From: Corylus avellana
Taxonomy: Eukaryota; Streptophyta; Magnoliopsida; Fagales; Betulaceae
Assembly: GCF_901000735.1 (NCBI RefSeq)
Contig: NC_081545.1
Location: forward strand, 36,077,634 to 36,141,633
Length of the DNA stretch: 64,000 bases
Direction: 5' to 3'
Position 1 is the first letter of the stretch; each line of letters opens with the position of its first letter. A program made the position numbers and the translations under genes. The notes under the pieces were generated by a model. That model saw only the letters and a program-made list of their open reading frames with translations, ran no database searches and was not told the DNA's origin. Below are positions 1 to 13,251 of the stretch, piece after piece.

Positions 1-374
1 TCATGCCCTACCTATGTATAAAACGAGATATATGGTAGATGGTATTTTGTGTGCAGATGCTGCGAGCCACATTAGCTGATGTAGGTACTCTTTTCAACCC
101 CAGCCCCCTTCTTCAAGTCCATTGTGTCCCTCCTGAATCTTAGAACAATGGTAAACTGTGCTTTCACTTGAGCAATAGTCATTGAAAGTTTTGAGCTTTT
201 GTGAGTTGAATGTTAGAATGTAATTTAAATAATTAAGTCAATCATTTCCTATCAATTTAAGCTTTTGAAATAAGCTGTAATTTAATAGAATTCTCAATGC
301 CAATTTTTTTATTTTTTTATTTTTATAAGTAAGCTACACGGTGATTAATCTTAATCTTTAATTATGTTTTGAAG

Positions 375-565
375 GGAGGAAGCAGGAATTAAGAGACAAG
401 GACAAATCTAAAAAATTATATTTAGAAGTCAAGTCTGAGGTTGCGAGATGCATTGATTATTTGAAGGAAAAAAGAGAAAAAGATCCTTACAGAAATTTGT
501 TGTCTCGATTAATTTACCAAGCTACAAATGGCTTTACATCTGAAGTTCCTACATTTGAACTTTGA
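375..565 (+). CDS. 3'-terminal exon of a phytyl ester synthase-like acyltransferase (partial gene)
   Basis: This is the last coding exon of a gene that begins left of the window. The acceptor AG is at 373-374; the exon is open to TGA at 563-565 and starts with two bases completing a split codon. The peptide is charged and ends in ...EVPTFEL. It is 191 nt long, exactly like exon 14 of the complete minus-strand gene at 20791-29118, with which it is nearly identical in protein. Similarity continues into the end of the preceding intron and into the 3' UTR, so this is a paralogue in inverted orientation about 20 kb away. Family knowledge: these plastid enzymes esterify phytol and diacylglycerol during chlorophyll breakdown. 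Whether the rest of the gene is intact cannot be seen; no upstream exon is recognisable in 1-374. Confidence 0.85.
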
Positions 566-1571
566 ATAATTCGCCCATTGAAGATGAATTCCACTTTTTC
601 TCTTGAAGAAGCCCATGAACTTTTCTTGGGATGTTGTAGCCATAGGTCTGGTGGTGGCATTGATTTATGAGGAGTGCTACATATACTATCAAGTGTTCCA
701 TTTCAAGTTCTCACTTTCTGATATGTCAATAAAAATTACTATTAGATAAAATAATAAATGAAAATTTTCATTGTTACGTCAAATAGTGCATAACTAGAAG
801 TATGTATAGCATTTCTCTTGATTTATTCTCCATAAGGGTGGGAAAGTTTAGGACAATTTGTTTTTTATTATTGTCATTATATGTATAAACAGGCCTTTTG
901 ACCAGGGCGTTATTGGAAACAAAATTCTCTCTTTAAATTTATTGATTTGGGGAGACTATGATGGAGTATGATAATTAAAAAACAAGGCATTTGTTTATAA
1001 GATTTTATTCTCTCTTTTTTTTTTTTTGCCATTTATTTTTCTGTTACTTGTACCTCTCCCACCTCGTTACTTACATGAATCTTTATATATACTTATATAA
1101 ATAGTTACACTAGAGTTATAGCAATGAATTTAGATTTGTTTGTTGAGAAAAGGAGATAAGGAGAAAAAACAAAAACTTACATATTTTTTGTTTATTTCTC
1201 TTACAAATTTATTATTGAATAGGTGAAATTCGAGTAATGATAGGGATTATCTTTTTATTATTTTTTTATCCTCTTAAAACTGATGTGACTTTTAAAATTA
1301 CCATTAAATTTTAGATGAATCATACTTAAATTTTGATCGAATGATAATTTTAAAAGTCACATTAAAAATAATTCCTAACATTACTGTAAAATTCAAGTAA
1401 AATTTCTTGAACTTGATGGTATATCTGGCATGTCCGAGATAGACGAGTTATTCAAGAGAATAAAAAAATAAAAAAATTCTCTAAGGTTATTGTAGTTTAT
1501 ACCGTTAAAGCACTCGTGTCTAAAATAAAATAAAAAGTGTGGTGAGCAACAGATAACAACTACAACCATCA
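566..1571. other. Intergenic: PES-like 3' UTR, MITE, SKL1 promoter
   Basis: The first ~100 bases after the stop are 3' UTR sequence shared with the paralogue downstream of 20791. The rest is AT-rich and carries a foldback MITE (1234-1384, listed separately). The last ~150 bases before 1572 should contain the SKL1 promoter and 5' UTR, but no convincing TATA box stands out. Confidence 0.6.
1234..1384. mobile_element. Foldback MITE, copy A
   Basis: A short palindromic element whose ends read GTAATG-TAGG inward from both sides, and whose halves repeat 'gatgtgacttttaaaatta' in inverted form. A diverged copy lies at 39907-40073 with the same ends and internal sequence. There is no coding capacity. 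Superfamily not assigned. Confidence 0.65.
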
Positions 1572-4212
1572 ATGGAGCTCACGACCTTCCACTCGTCCTG
1601 CAATGGCCTCCGATTTCGGAGCCCGTCGCTCCCTTTTCAAGCGGTGCCTTGGAATTTCATCGGCCTCGCCCAGTTCCCACACTCCTTATCCACTTGCAAT
1701 AGACACAAACTTGTCTCTACAGCAACCTCACAGTCTCACAATCCCTCCCCAAAGCCTCTCTCCACGACTTGCTCTGTGGCCAATGATAGCTCTCTCAGTG
1801 AGTCGTTTGCAGAAATCTAGTTCTTATTTCTGAATCTTTTCTCTCCTCTTTTTTTGTGTGGATAATATTGTAATTGTTTCATTGAATTGAGGATGTCAAT
1901 TTATGTTTCCTGTTTCTTGTCGTATTGGGTTGTTTCCAGTTTTGCCAACCGTTGTGTTTTCAGTAATCAAACAGCTTGAATTGATGAAGTTTTTCTTAGC
2001 TTGATTGGAATTTTTTTATTTTTGTTTAATATTTGTAAGTATACGTGCTGGATATTCGTATCGTTCTGAAATGCAGGTCACTTGTTTGATAATGGTTTTC
2101 ACATTGGTGAGCCGTGTATGTTGTGGTTCTAATGTGGGCAAACTTCCTCATAAGTAATCATAATTGCATTATTCAATTATGGGTACCCATTTCCATACTT
2201 CCACATGATTCAATTATGCTCCCAGCAAAGGGATTTAGCTACTCGATCCATCAAAGAGGTAGCAATTTGATGAAGTTTTAATCATGAGTAGCCATCTCTA
2301 TATAATTGGATTGGGTGGTGAGGTTTTAATCAACTGTTTTATTTTCCAATGTAAAAGGGTTTTCGAAGTAGCAAACTTGCAAGTTCTAACTAGTTTTTTT
2401 TTTTTTTTTTTCATCTTTGCCCAATTCAAAGATTCAACGGCAAAGGATGCTGTGGTTGATCCCTTTCTTGCAGTGAAGGTGAGATGTAATTCCCTTCTGC
2501 CCCAATCTTTTATGCATTTCGCTCTCTTAGAACAAAATGAGCCTAAGAGAAGAAAATGCTTCTGAAGTAAGGAAGCCGAAACTGCGAATTTTCTTTTCTA
2601 TATTCGTTTCTTTTTTTATATGACGACCATGGGGTGAGAAGATATTTTACTCCAATTAATTTCTAGTGGTTTGAAGTTCTCATTTTAACTGTTCAGTTTT
2701 AATCCAGAAGAAAGCAATGGATATGTCCCCTGAACTGAAAGGAACTTCCATATTTCTTGTGGGTATGAAGCACTTGATACTTAGGGATGATTTTGCAGTC
2801 TTAAATCTTATGGTGATTATGGTATATGTACTTATATGTGTGGTTTGATGATTGCTTTGGTGTTAAGGGATGAAAAACTCTATGAAGACCAGTTTGGGGA
2901 AACTTCTAGCAGATGCATTACGGTATTATTACTTTGACAGGTATCCATGTGCTGTAAATTGAAAAATCACTGGAAGATCAAGTAACTCCCATTGCTAAAC
3001 TTGTGTTTTTTGGTTGACTACATCCAGTGATGGTTTGGTTGAGGAAGCTGCCGGAGGTGAATCTGCTGCCAAATCTTTTAAGGAGACTGATGAAAAGGGA
3101 TTTCGTGAGTCTGAGGTGTTTGCTTGAATTTTGAAACTTATTTTAAGTTGCTTTCTGTTACTTCATGTTGAAGCTCTGTCGCAAATTAGGATTGGTAACT
3201 TCAGTTGTGTTCTAGGACCATTCCACTTGGAACATAGTTCAACAAATGAAAGAACCGCAACAATCAATCTACTACTAAAGGCTGACCAGCTTGTAGTTAG
3301 AAGTATTCAATTTGCATTGGTTAATCATACTCATAATAGACCGGTTTATACTTAGAAGTGTCATGTTGCTGTAGACTGAAGTATTGAAGCAGTTATCATC
3401 AATGGGTCGCCTGGTGGTTTGTGCCGGAGATGGTGCGGTTCAGAGTTCTACCAATCTGTAGGAATACTGCTTTCACTAGTTTCTGAATTCACCACATGTA
3501 ACCTTTGCACGAGTAATCTATCATCATTAATCTACTTATTTGACTTGCTTTTGACCTATATAGGGCGTTTCTAAGACATGGAATCTCAATATGGATTGAT
3601 ATACCCTTGGACATGATAGCAAGGGGGATGATCGAAGACCAGTCTGGACTTTCTGATTCGGAAATATTCGCTTCTGAAGCTTACTCGAAGGTTTTGGCTT
3701 CCCGCTAATTCTCTCAAACTTTTCAGCAGTTAAAATTAATCCAGTAGTTTTTGGTGATCTTGAGCCCTCTTCATTATTAACAGCTGTTGGAAATGATAAC
3801 CAGGTTTTGACCCAGTTAACTAATCTTTATAAAGAAATGAGAGGTGGATATGCGATAGCTGATGCAACTATTTCACTACAAAGTATATCCCCATAGTTTC
3901 TCTTATTCATGTCATCATGTAATCAAAAATATTTTCTTTTTGGTTGTAACAGCTTCCGATTCTTTGCAGATGTAGCTTGCCAATTAGGTTGTGATGATCT
4001 TGATGCAGTTACCACGGAAAACATGACTTTAGAGGTGAAGAAATATAGTTACAATGAGAACATGCTTCAGTTTGTAAACTAGATAATGCGACTGACCATG
4101 TCTTTCTCCCCACCTCCCTCTCTTTTACTTGCAAAAATTTCAGGTTCTCAAGGAGATAGAAAAACTGACAAGAGCTAAGAAGTTGATGGAAGCAGCAGCA
4201 AGACCCTTTTAG
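1572..4212 (+). CDS. SKL1: Shikimate kinase-like 1, chloroplastic (10 exons, 303 aa)
   Basis: Exons: 1572-1797, 2432-2478, 2708-2762, 2868-2940, 3028-3115, 3375-3457, 3564-3690, 3804-3882, 3970-4034, 4144-4212. All junctions are GT-AG and phase-consistent, giving 303 codons plus TAG. The first ~75 residues are Ser/Thr-rich and poor in acid, fitting a plastid transit peptide. The kinase fold begins at about residue 105 with the P-loop position reading GMKNSMKTS, followed by LADALRYYYFDSD. In true shikimate kinases this loop is GxxGxGK(T/S); here the second glycine is replaced by Met, as expected for SKL1. Family knowledge: SKL1 lacks shikimate kinase activity and is needed for chloroplast biogenesis. 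The C terminus ends LMEAAARPF. The next gene in the same direction is the Atos-domain gene, the order remembered (reversed) from Arabidopsis chromosome 3. The acceptor of exon 8 was chosen at 3802-3803 because the earlier AG at 3782-3783 breaks the frame. Confidence 0.93.
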
Positions 4213-7200
4213 CCAGCCATGGATTTGCTCATCACTTGTACTGATTGCAAACGCTTCACAGAATTTTTGGGATATCTACCCTCGAGAGCTTCTCTGCCTG
4301 CCTTGGTGGGCATTTCAATTTTCACTTCTCTTTTCTAGTTGTTTTGATTGAATAACATGCAATAATAATCTGCATAGAAAAACAAAGGCTCCGTCTATTA
4401 AAATTTTTAAAATGTCTAAAAAAACAAAAACTGTTTATACCTTTTATGCGACGTTAAAACACTTTTTCAAATAAAAAACAAAAAATAGTACCCCAAATGT
4501 ATCCAGTGATACATTTATTTCTCTCCTTGTAAAGGCTGTCTGGCATGCTAAATAGGCATTATGTTGTCCATTCTGAACCTAATTTTCAACCCCTTTTGGT
4601 CTCCCTAGTCCCACAGCCAAGTTTAAATTGAGTAATGAAGAAGATTTGTCTTTATGGTTCGTAAATAATGATCTTGTTGAATTTGCGTGAGCTTTTATCT
4701 ATTTATCAATGTTCATAAAATTGGAATCCGAAAGAACGATACAGTTGAGAGTAAGGCAAAGAGAACAAACAGGAGTTGAAAACGTCAATAATACATCAAA
4801 AACCATATAGGGATCTTAAATTATTTATCTCCGACCATTATTGTATTTACGGGTGAAAATTCATAAGGAACCTCAGTTGCTATAGAGAGATGAATAGAGA
4901 TTTTCAACAATTTTGCTGTTTGGATTATTAAAAATTCGGACATTAAATGTGAGAAAATCACTTGTCCAAATAGGTATCGAATAATTCGCCTTTATGCTCT
5001 GGCAGATAACTATTATATCTACTAATTACAAATTGTTGGACATTTAGATCCGAAAGAGATAAGAGGGAGACATCTTGGCATGTGTTAGTAAAATATGCAA
5101 TTATCATAAGATTATGATAATTGCATATATATGTTTTGATAAATATTTTCTTGAGGAAATTTTTTTCCAAAATGGTTTTGAAAAATTTTAATCTATTCGA
5201 TTAAATTACCATGAATCTAAAATACATTGTAATTTTCACATGCCTTAAACTGAACTGAAAGAAGAAATTTGATTAAAAAAAAAAAAAAAAACCTTTGCTC
5301 AACACTTTCTTTCATTAATTTTTTTTCTTGGGTCAGATGCTCAAAGAGGGATCCGGTGAGTGGGCCAAGGCCCACACTATAGCATGTGCCTAGAAGTATA
5401 CGAAAGTGTTTTAGGATTGGTAGCAAAGCAGGCCACAACTTTTACCTACACAAACTTTCCCACCAAGTTTAGAACCAGGAGAAGTGGTAATTGCTGACTT
5501 GCTGGGTCCCCCATCACGTCCTCTGCAACGTGTCAGCTTTTCTAATGCTCATGCAAGTGTATGCCTTTTACTTATTTGAAATTGGGCTGTTTTCCTGAGA
5601 CGGAGTCTTTTAAATTGGAGCCCACCATAAGGATCTCACAGCCGTAGGTAGGCCTAGGAGGCCCTCTATTTGTGGGGTGTTTGAATTGTACTATAATTTA
5701 GACTCCATAATTACAGAATACAGGGTATCTTAATTCATCAATGGATATGGATTTATCGTAATTTAGTCAACAAATTGCAGATACTTAAGATAAATTTGAA
5801 ATAGGTGCAGCGCTCACCTGTCGCAAGTTAATTGTCTCGGTTCTTTATTCGCCTCTTCTATAAAAGAGTGTTTTTAAGAATTAATTGTTTGGACAAGAAT
5901 ACTTAATACCAACTATTTTTTTTTTTTTTTGATATGTCCGTATAAAAGGAAAGAGGAGATTTGAATTAATGACCTTCGCTTCATTGGTCTCAACCGATTG
6001 AACTATCTCTTGAGAATTTAACGACAACTAATTATTGTTAAGTAAAAGTCCACTTTTTTAACTTTACAATTGGTACCTAACAAACAAGAAGGATATTTAA
6101 TTATAAGTTCCCATGGTTGTATCTTTCTAGTGCTCAAATGGCAGCCATTGATAGTTGAGTTCGAATCGTTGATGATGCCTTTAAAGTTTACAGCTAGCTA
6201 CCTCTTAATTTGGCTGTCATTTGAGAATGGTCTGCAGATCACCATCACGGAATTTGCTCCATTTAAATCCATTTAATGAGGGTCAAATTAATTTTTTTTT
6301 TTAAAAAAAAATCTCGAACGTTATTACCACGACTTGCAAGAAGATAAATAGAAAGAACATAGTAGAATAATTCCCAAAACCATTAATAAAAACTAAAAGA
6401 AAATAAAGCATTGAAAAAGATATAAAATAAATTTTTTGTGTTAATTTCATAACAAAACGTATTAAGACCTGAAGACCGAAGACTTGCAATAAAAAAAATA
6501 AATAAATTAAACGATCACAAATATAAAATAAAGAGTATTGCTATATAAAGAGTAGCAATAGTATTATTCTTATCGATTTATCATACTTATTGTATATGGT
6601 AACTGGCTTAATTGTATTTTAAGTGAATTTTTTTTATTATAATAGAAAAAGTTTGATATATATATATATATAAACTTTTAAGCACTTTCTAGTTTCTACG
6701 TGTATAGTTTCCAAATTACAAACACTTATCTGGTCCAACTGCAATGTGGGTTTAACCTAATTTACAAATTACAGCACAAAAAAAAATGTATATAGTAAGA
6801 ATTAAGAAAGCCTGTGGTGTGGGCAACAAGGTCGTGGCACGGTATATGATGAATATGATGACGCAGTGTTTTGGGATTATAAACTTGAAAAAGAGAGATG
6901 GGTGTGCCTGTTTTTGCTACAACACCAAACCAAACCCACAGCTTTACCTTAACCCTCACCCTCTCGTCCTCTACCACCTCCTCCTCCTTCTTCTGGACGC
7001 TTAAAGAAGAATTTGTTATTTGAATTTTCAACACCCTTTACTTTGTTTCTTTCCCATTTTCCTAAATTATCTGTGGTTTTGAGTTTTGTTTTGCTTTGTT
7101 TTTTTTGAAATATCATTATATGATCCGAGGGTTGGATTTGATTTGCCACAGAAGATCAGTGAAATGGTTTGGCTACTGGATTTTTCTTTGATCACAGGCC

Positions 7201-8489
7201 CTCATCGGTGGGTCTTATAATCGGATTAAATATGTGAAACCAATTTTTTTTTTAATTAAATTTATATGTTTAGTTGATAATTTTTGGTGATCAAGCTTGG
7301 GCTATGCTGTGGTTAGTTTGATTCTACGGTGATTTGGTTTGTTTTGGGGTGTTTTTGGAGGAATTGCGGTTGTGGGTTTCTAATAATTGGAATAAAATTG
7401 GCTTTTAAAACCAATTTTAGAAGAAAAGGAAATGTGGAAACAGCGTTGCTTGTAGTTGTCGTAGATGGTGACGCAAAAAGCTTAAGGGTGTTGGGTTCGT
7501 GGTGAATGTGTGCCGTACAAGTAACCCTTGTGAGTTCTCGCCGCGTTTTTTGGTGTTTGTTGATTGTTTCAAGGCAACATTTTCTGGGCTATTCATTATT
7601 GTGCTGTTGGCTTAAGGATATTCCGTTCTGATCGACTTGGTTGATTACAGATATTGTTCTGGTTTTGAGGTGGTTCCTTTTTTCTTTTTCCTTAATTTTT
7701 TTGGGCTAAAGAAGCCCAAAAACTCCATCTCATTCTAGTTATGGATGAATAGGCTATGATGAGAGACATTTTATTTGTGCGTGTGTGAGTGTTTTTCCTT
7801 TCTGGGTTGTTTTCATCGATCATTGTTGGTTCAGTCTTGTCCTTTAATTTCTGTGCATTGATTTTTTTTCTTAGTGTGAATTGAAACCATAGGTAGCAAG
7901 TTTTGTGAATGTCTATGCTGATCAATCTAGAATTTTATGGTTTGTGAGAATTTGATTAATGAAAAATGGAGTCCAAATGGATCAGTTTGTGGCTGTGGCT
8001 GTGTCAACACAAGAATCATTTTTGGCGCTAAACTAATCTCTTGATTCCAATACTGTGTTTCAGGCATATGCATTGATTCTTTCGGCAATCATGAGCTATA
8101 TATGCTGGTCTGGAGGTCAGAACGTCTGTGCTACTCGTAATTTTTGGATGTCTAGAAGGTGTTTGAGTTTCTCTTTACATCATTTTAAGGGAGTGGGAGT
8201 TGAAATGTTAGAAATGTGGATGCCTGTTGTTGATACATAGTATTGGCTTCTCTCCTGATTTGAGATTCGCTGCTGTAGGACTTATGTTCGTGGTTGTAGC
8301 AGAATTTGTGGAGAATATGCAGTAGGACTTAATTAATTGTTATACTGATAGGATTTGGAGCGACAATTTCATGTGTTCATTAGATTGAAGATAACTGGTT
8401 CTTTGTTGATTAGAAAACTGAATGGAGAATATGCGCCATTAAGCATTTTTAGAAATCAGGATAAGCATTAGTTGTTTGCAAATATAGTG
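4213..8489. other. Intergenic plus long 5' leader of the Atos-domain gene
   Basis: 4213-6900 is AT-rich intergenic DNA with poly-A/T runs and no supportable gene; short open frames there have no recognisable protein. About 6930-7200 is pyrimidine-rich (CCTCCTCCTCCTTCTTCT-like) and probably the first, non-coding exon of the downstream gene. A plausible acceptor (tttcag at 8059-8064) would start a second leader exon containing short upstream ATGs before the real start at 8490. These exon limits are inference. Confidence 0.4.
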
Positions 8490-10201
8490 ATGGGATTGCC
8501 GCAAGTTCCCTCAAGTGAAACTAGCGAGGAAGTTGAAGCAGCATCGTTGGGCACGTTTTTGCCGAGTCCACCTCGATTCACTAATGTGAGCACCTGTGAT
8601 ATGGATGGAATGTGCAGTGAAAGCATGAGTCCATTTGCTGGGAATCCATTATGCTCTTCTATGAGAGAGTCCCAAAGAACCACCTGCTTGGAGCTTTCAG
8701 AGGTTGGAGATGATTCATTTAAGTTTAAAGGGGCAATGGAAGTTGCTTCCAATATTAATGGTATGAAAATTGGTTCTGTGGACAAAAGTGGGAGGTTCAC
8801 ACCTAAAAGTGGACGAAATATTCAGAACCCTGTTTCTAGGGTCGTGGGCTTCGAATCAGGCGGAACAAGTTCTATAACTGATGGATTCAAGGGAGTTTCA
8901 GATGTTCGTGTTCATTTTTCTACTGGCAATAATGTCACACTAAATGAAATTGAGTCCGGTGGGTCACTAGCCAGGAAGCGCTTGTTATCTCCATTGAGCA
9001 GCATGCTTTCTCCATGCCAATTTGGTGGTGATCCGCTAGACATTGGGAGCAGAAATATGCAGGCCAATTCACCAGCCGCGACTGATAATTGTAGGATTTC
9101 TGTTGCAAAAGATAATAAGAAAGCAAATGTTGGCAGCCAAAACCATTTTACAACCTGTTCCTTGACTAGTTGCTTGGAACAGAAGAACATACCATATGAT
9201 AATGGTGGAAAGGAATCCATGTTATTCACTGATGGCCCTTTGCTGGAAAACAAGGAACTACCAGCTTATAATAGTTTTGTATCTTCATCTGGACTTGATC
9301 ACATCAGGGAATTAGGTAAGGTCAGGTCTCAAAGTGGGGCGATAACTATATCACCCAAAAAGGTCAGCTCACCTCCACTTTCTTTGTCACCTCTTGGTCC
9401 AAGATTTTCTGAAAGAATGAAAACTGCAGGAGGATGCAAGACTGCCAAGAATGAGTTGGAGGACCATCGTTTAACCTTCAAAAATATAGAAGGATCACTT
9501 GAGAGATCTGACAGAGACATTATTCTTGCCCCTGAAGAAGAGGATTGTAGGACTGCAAGCAGATCATTTGAAGACATTTATCTTTTGCGAAAAGAGTTTC
9601 ATCCATCTTCCTTTGAAAGTAATACTGACACTAGTTGGCCTTTTTCCCAAGAGTCGGCCCCAACCACGCAATGTGCAAGATTAATTAGAAGTCTAAGTGG
9701 ACTTCCTGTTAGGAGATCCCTGGTTGGTTCATTCGAGGAGTCTCTACTGTCTGGTCGTTTCTTATCTGGAAAACTCAGTCAGGTTAGTGATGATGTTGTT
9801 TATGTCCTGGATTCAGTTTTTGGAGATTATTCTTCAAAGACACCCGAATCCCCTGCTTATTGTTGGCATCTTATTTGTATAGAGAATTGATGGTTTTCTA
9901 GCTGTACTAAGCATTACTGGAGGGAACTTTTCACCACAATCAAGAAAGCTTCCATTTTCAGTGACCAGTGTAGATGGAGATTGCTACTTGCTGTATTATG
10001 CATCCATAGATATTGCAGGAAATTCATCATCATCAAACAATTGCAGAGGCCAGAAACTGAAACGAGGCCTTAGCAATGATGATTCACCAACTGTCAAGAG
10101 CCGCCTGCGCATCCCTATGAAAGGGCGCATACAACTGGTACTTGGCTTCATTCTTGAGACTGATTAGTGCTTCCGAGTACTATGATAGAATTCATTTAGC
10201 T

Positions 10202-10250
<49 letters not shown>

Positions 10251-13200
10251 TTAATTCGTGTACCTCGCATATGACCATTTATAAATAATTCAGTCACGTG
10301 CCAGCGGTTTTAGTTGCTGTCTGAAGTCTTGCAGCATGTTTTAATGATTGCCTCTCTAGGCATTAGGCAATGCAGTAAAAACTTGTTTCAGCTCGGTCAT
10401 GTTTAAGGCATGGAGCCTTGATTTGCCAAGTTGATGTGATTCTTCTGCTTGATTTCATTGCACCATGGGAGATTTGGCTATTCTAGCACTCTGTAGTATA
10501 TAATTCTTATTTATTTAATTGATAGTTACAACAGTATGTGATTGTTCTACATATTTGCTCTGGATATGTCAGTCAACTGATTAATAGGATTCAGCATGTG
10601 AATTTAACCAGTGAAAGGTATTGTAGTTGTATGTGGCGACGCTATCATAAACTTGTGGGGGAAAGAGAATAGAATTGTAAATGGAGTTGTTGGCAACTTG
10701 CGACATTATTTGGAAATATTTTATCATCCTTTTTGTTAAAACTTTCCTGCTCACTAGAACATGCATGTTCCTGTTACGGAGCTATCGGGTTAGATTATTT
10801 ATTGCTAGCAGAATATCTGTTTTGATTATCAAAATTGCGGACATTTTAGTGTCAAAACGATTTATTTTTAGATTAGTCTTTCATTTTTGTTAGCATGATC
10901 TCTTTTGGTGGGTGAAGCATCCATATGGTATTTTTGAATTAATTGTTCATTATTATTTGCTTTTCCTTTTATTTTAATGGGAACTTTCTTCGTGGTAGAT
11001 ACATCATAGCATGATTGCATCCTCTTTTTCTCGGTTTAGGGGAAAATGTTTCTAGAAGTCTTATATATGTTGTTTTTAACCTATTGTGATGTAAGAAATG
11101 GATTTTGTTTAATCTGATAGGTTCTCAGCAATCCGGAGAAGACACCTCTTCACACTTTCCTTTGCAACTATGATTTGAGCGAAATGCCAGTTGGTACCAA
11201 AGTAAGATGGGCTTATATCCTGTGTATGGATTGAATGAGTGCTGTGACTTTATTGAGATTTTGGAATTTTTTTTTTTTTTTTTGTTTCATTTTTCATGTC
11301 AAGAGTAGTAGCCTGAAAACTCCCATGAGATTGTGATTTAGTATAATTTTCTCCCCTCTGAAATTCCAGTGAGTGGTGATGTAACTACCATTTGCTTCAC
11401 AATAACTTGCTTAATTTTAGTGATACTAAAATAATTCAGGGTACTTTTTTATTTTGACCACTGAGAATAAACAACCTGATATTTTCACGTATTATCCCAA
11501 CTTCTTTTTGATTTTATATTTTTTATTTCCCATCAGTTATTGCTTCTTCTAGCTTTCTCTGTGACTTACTCTGCTGCAATAAATATAGCCTAGAACTAGC
11601 ACCCACTGCCATGTAAGTTCACAGCCAAACTTAGGCCTCACGGAACTGTCTTTAGTGCGTGTCCATTGTAGGTGGCATGTTGCTTAGGATCATATGAAGT
11701 GTAAAATAGGTTATCCTTGTACTTGTGGTTGCCAGTTTGGTCAACTAAAAGCAGGTGTCTTTCTCTCTGTTATCCTTTTTCCTGCTTATAGCACCAAGAG
11801 AAGAGACTTTTCTTTGCAAAATTAAATGCGCCATTTACATATATCTGGACATACTGCATCGATACTGTTATGCATCCATATTCATTATTACATGGGTGGG
11901 ACAGGACACTTACAAATGATGTTTACATGTATCAAGAGGCCTATGTTGTGCGGTAAAACTGTTACTTATAGGAGCAGAGATGACTGTAGATTATTATAAA
12001 ATTGCGGCTATGGTTGCAGTCTTGGATGCACTTTCAGGATCGATGGCCATCATAAAAATAATTAAGTGCCAGTGTGGATATAATTCTTTTTCTGTAGCAA
12101 ATAATTCTGGCTTACAGATTTGCATGTTGACCAGAATTTCAACTTTCTAATATTTTCATGGCTTTAAAGGTTTATCTCTAAGTTGCAGTTGGTGTATAGT
12201 ATCTATCTTTTAAGATTTCACTTACATTTGTAACTGTAAATGTGAATATATTATTATGTAAGATAACGAAACATTTATTATGGTGATTCATCTTTTTGTA
12301 TGTACCTTCTAATATACCATGTATCTAATGATGGTTCCTTTTCTTTGAATGAATTAATGTAGACGTTCTTGCGCCAAAAGGTTACCTTAGCTTCATCCAG
12401 CCCAAATTCTGCACAGTTGAAGCAAGGGCATACGGACAGAGACAGTAAAGTTATAGAGAAGGGGGGGGCTCCAACCTCACAGAAAAGCCAACCCCTACAG
12501 TTGAGTAACGAAGTAAGTAATACAGGTGGAGTTGACACTGTACGTAGAGTGAGATCCATAGATCAAAAAAATGAAATTAGTAGAAGTGAAGACTCTAAAT
12601 TGGTTGAGTCAGCAGATAAAGGGGAGCTGTCCAAGCAATCCCTGAATATGGGAAGGCTAGGCGATCCATCCTTTATGCTTGACCATGGGTGTGGCACTGT
12701 GCAATGCCAGAAGAGTGGGGCAAAGGGCAATGACTGTGTGGGTAAATGCCATGAAACTCAGAGGAAATCACATCATTGTCCAAAGCTCAATGATAATGCT
12801 GCTGGTGCTGGTGCTCTCCGTTACGCTCTTCATCTCCGTTTTATTTGCCCTTTCCCTAAAAAATGTTCTAGGTCAGTTCAGAGATGCAAATCTGATCCAC
12901 TATCTCTACCACAAAATAAAGACACCGGAGGGGAGCGGAAATTCTACTTATACAATGACTTAAGGGTTGTGTTCCCGCAACGCCATTCGGACGCCGATGA
13001 GGGCAAGGTATGTATGTGATTATGAATTTACATATAATATGGTTCTATAGCACCACAATCTCTTGACATATAATGCATGGTGGTAATGCTATAGCTAGGA
13101 GGGATTTGGTTGATTATTACAAAGAAGCTTTTGATGTCTTCGTGGTTTGGGCTGTCTCTATGTCTAACACGGTTTTTTTTTGGGTGTTTTATGGCAGTTG

Positions 13201-13251
13201 AACGTGGAATACCATTTCCCAGAAGATCCAAGATACTTCGACATCAACTGA
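8490..13251 (+). CDS. Atos-domain / 'chromosome segregation during meiosis' family protein (5 exons, 775 aa)
   Basis: Exons: 8490-9782, 9883-10137, 11121-11201, 12363-13007, 13198-13251, all GT-AG and all in phase 0, giving 775 codons plus TGA. The start MGLPQVPSS is the first ATG of the long frame. Residues 1-390 are low-complexity, Ser-rich and probably disordered, with SP-type motifs ([17 protein letters not shown]). At residues ~395-431 lies [20 protein letters not shown], the signature of the Atos-like conserved domain (DUF4210, as in animal FAM214). Exon 2 continues it ([14 protein letters not shown]). The C-terminal exons ([33 protein letters not shown]) match the 'Chromosome_seg' domain. 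The ending [13 protein letters not shown] is typical of the plant family. Family knowledge: the yeast/animal relatives are linked to meiosis or transcription; the plant function is not established. An (AT)n microsatellite sits in intron 2. Confidence 0.92.
10207..10245. repeat. (AT)n microsatellite in intron 2 of the Atos-domain gene
   Basis: About 19 uninterrupted AT units, intronic. Likely polymorphic; no function inferred. Confidence 0.9.

Noticed and set aside
1..374. A further PES-like exon in the first 374 bases
   Set aside because: No coding match to exon 13 of the complete gene; the sequence reads as intron.
3784..3803. Alternative acceptor for SKL1 exon 8 at 3782-3783
   Set aside because: It shifts the frame to an early stop; the AG at 3802-3803 restores the family sequence.
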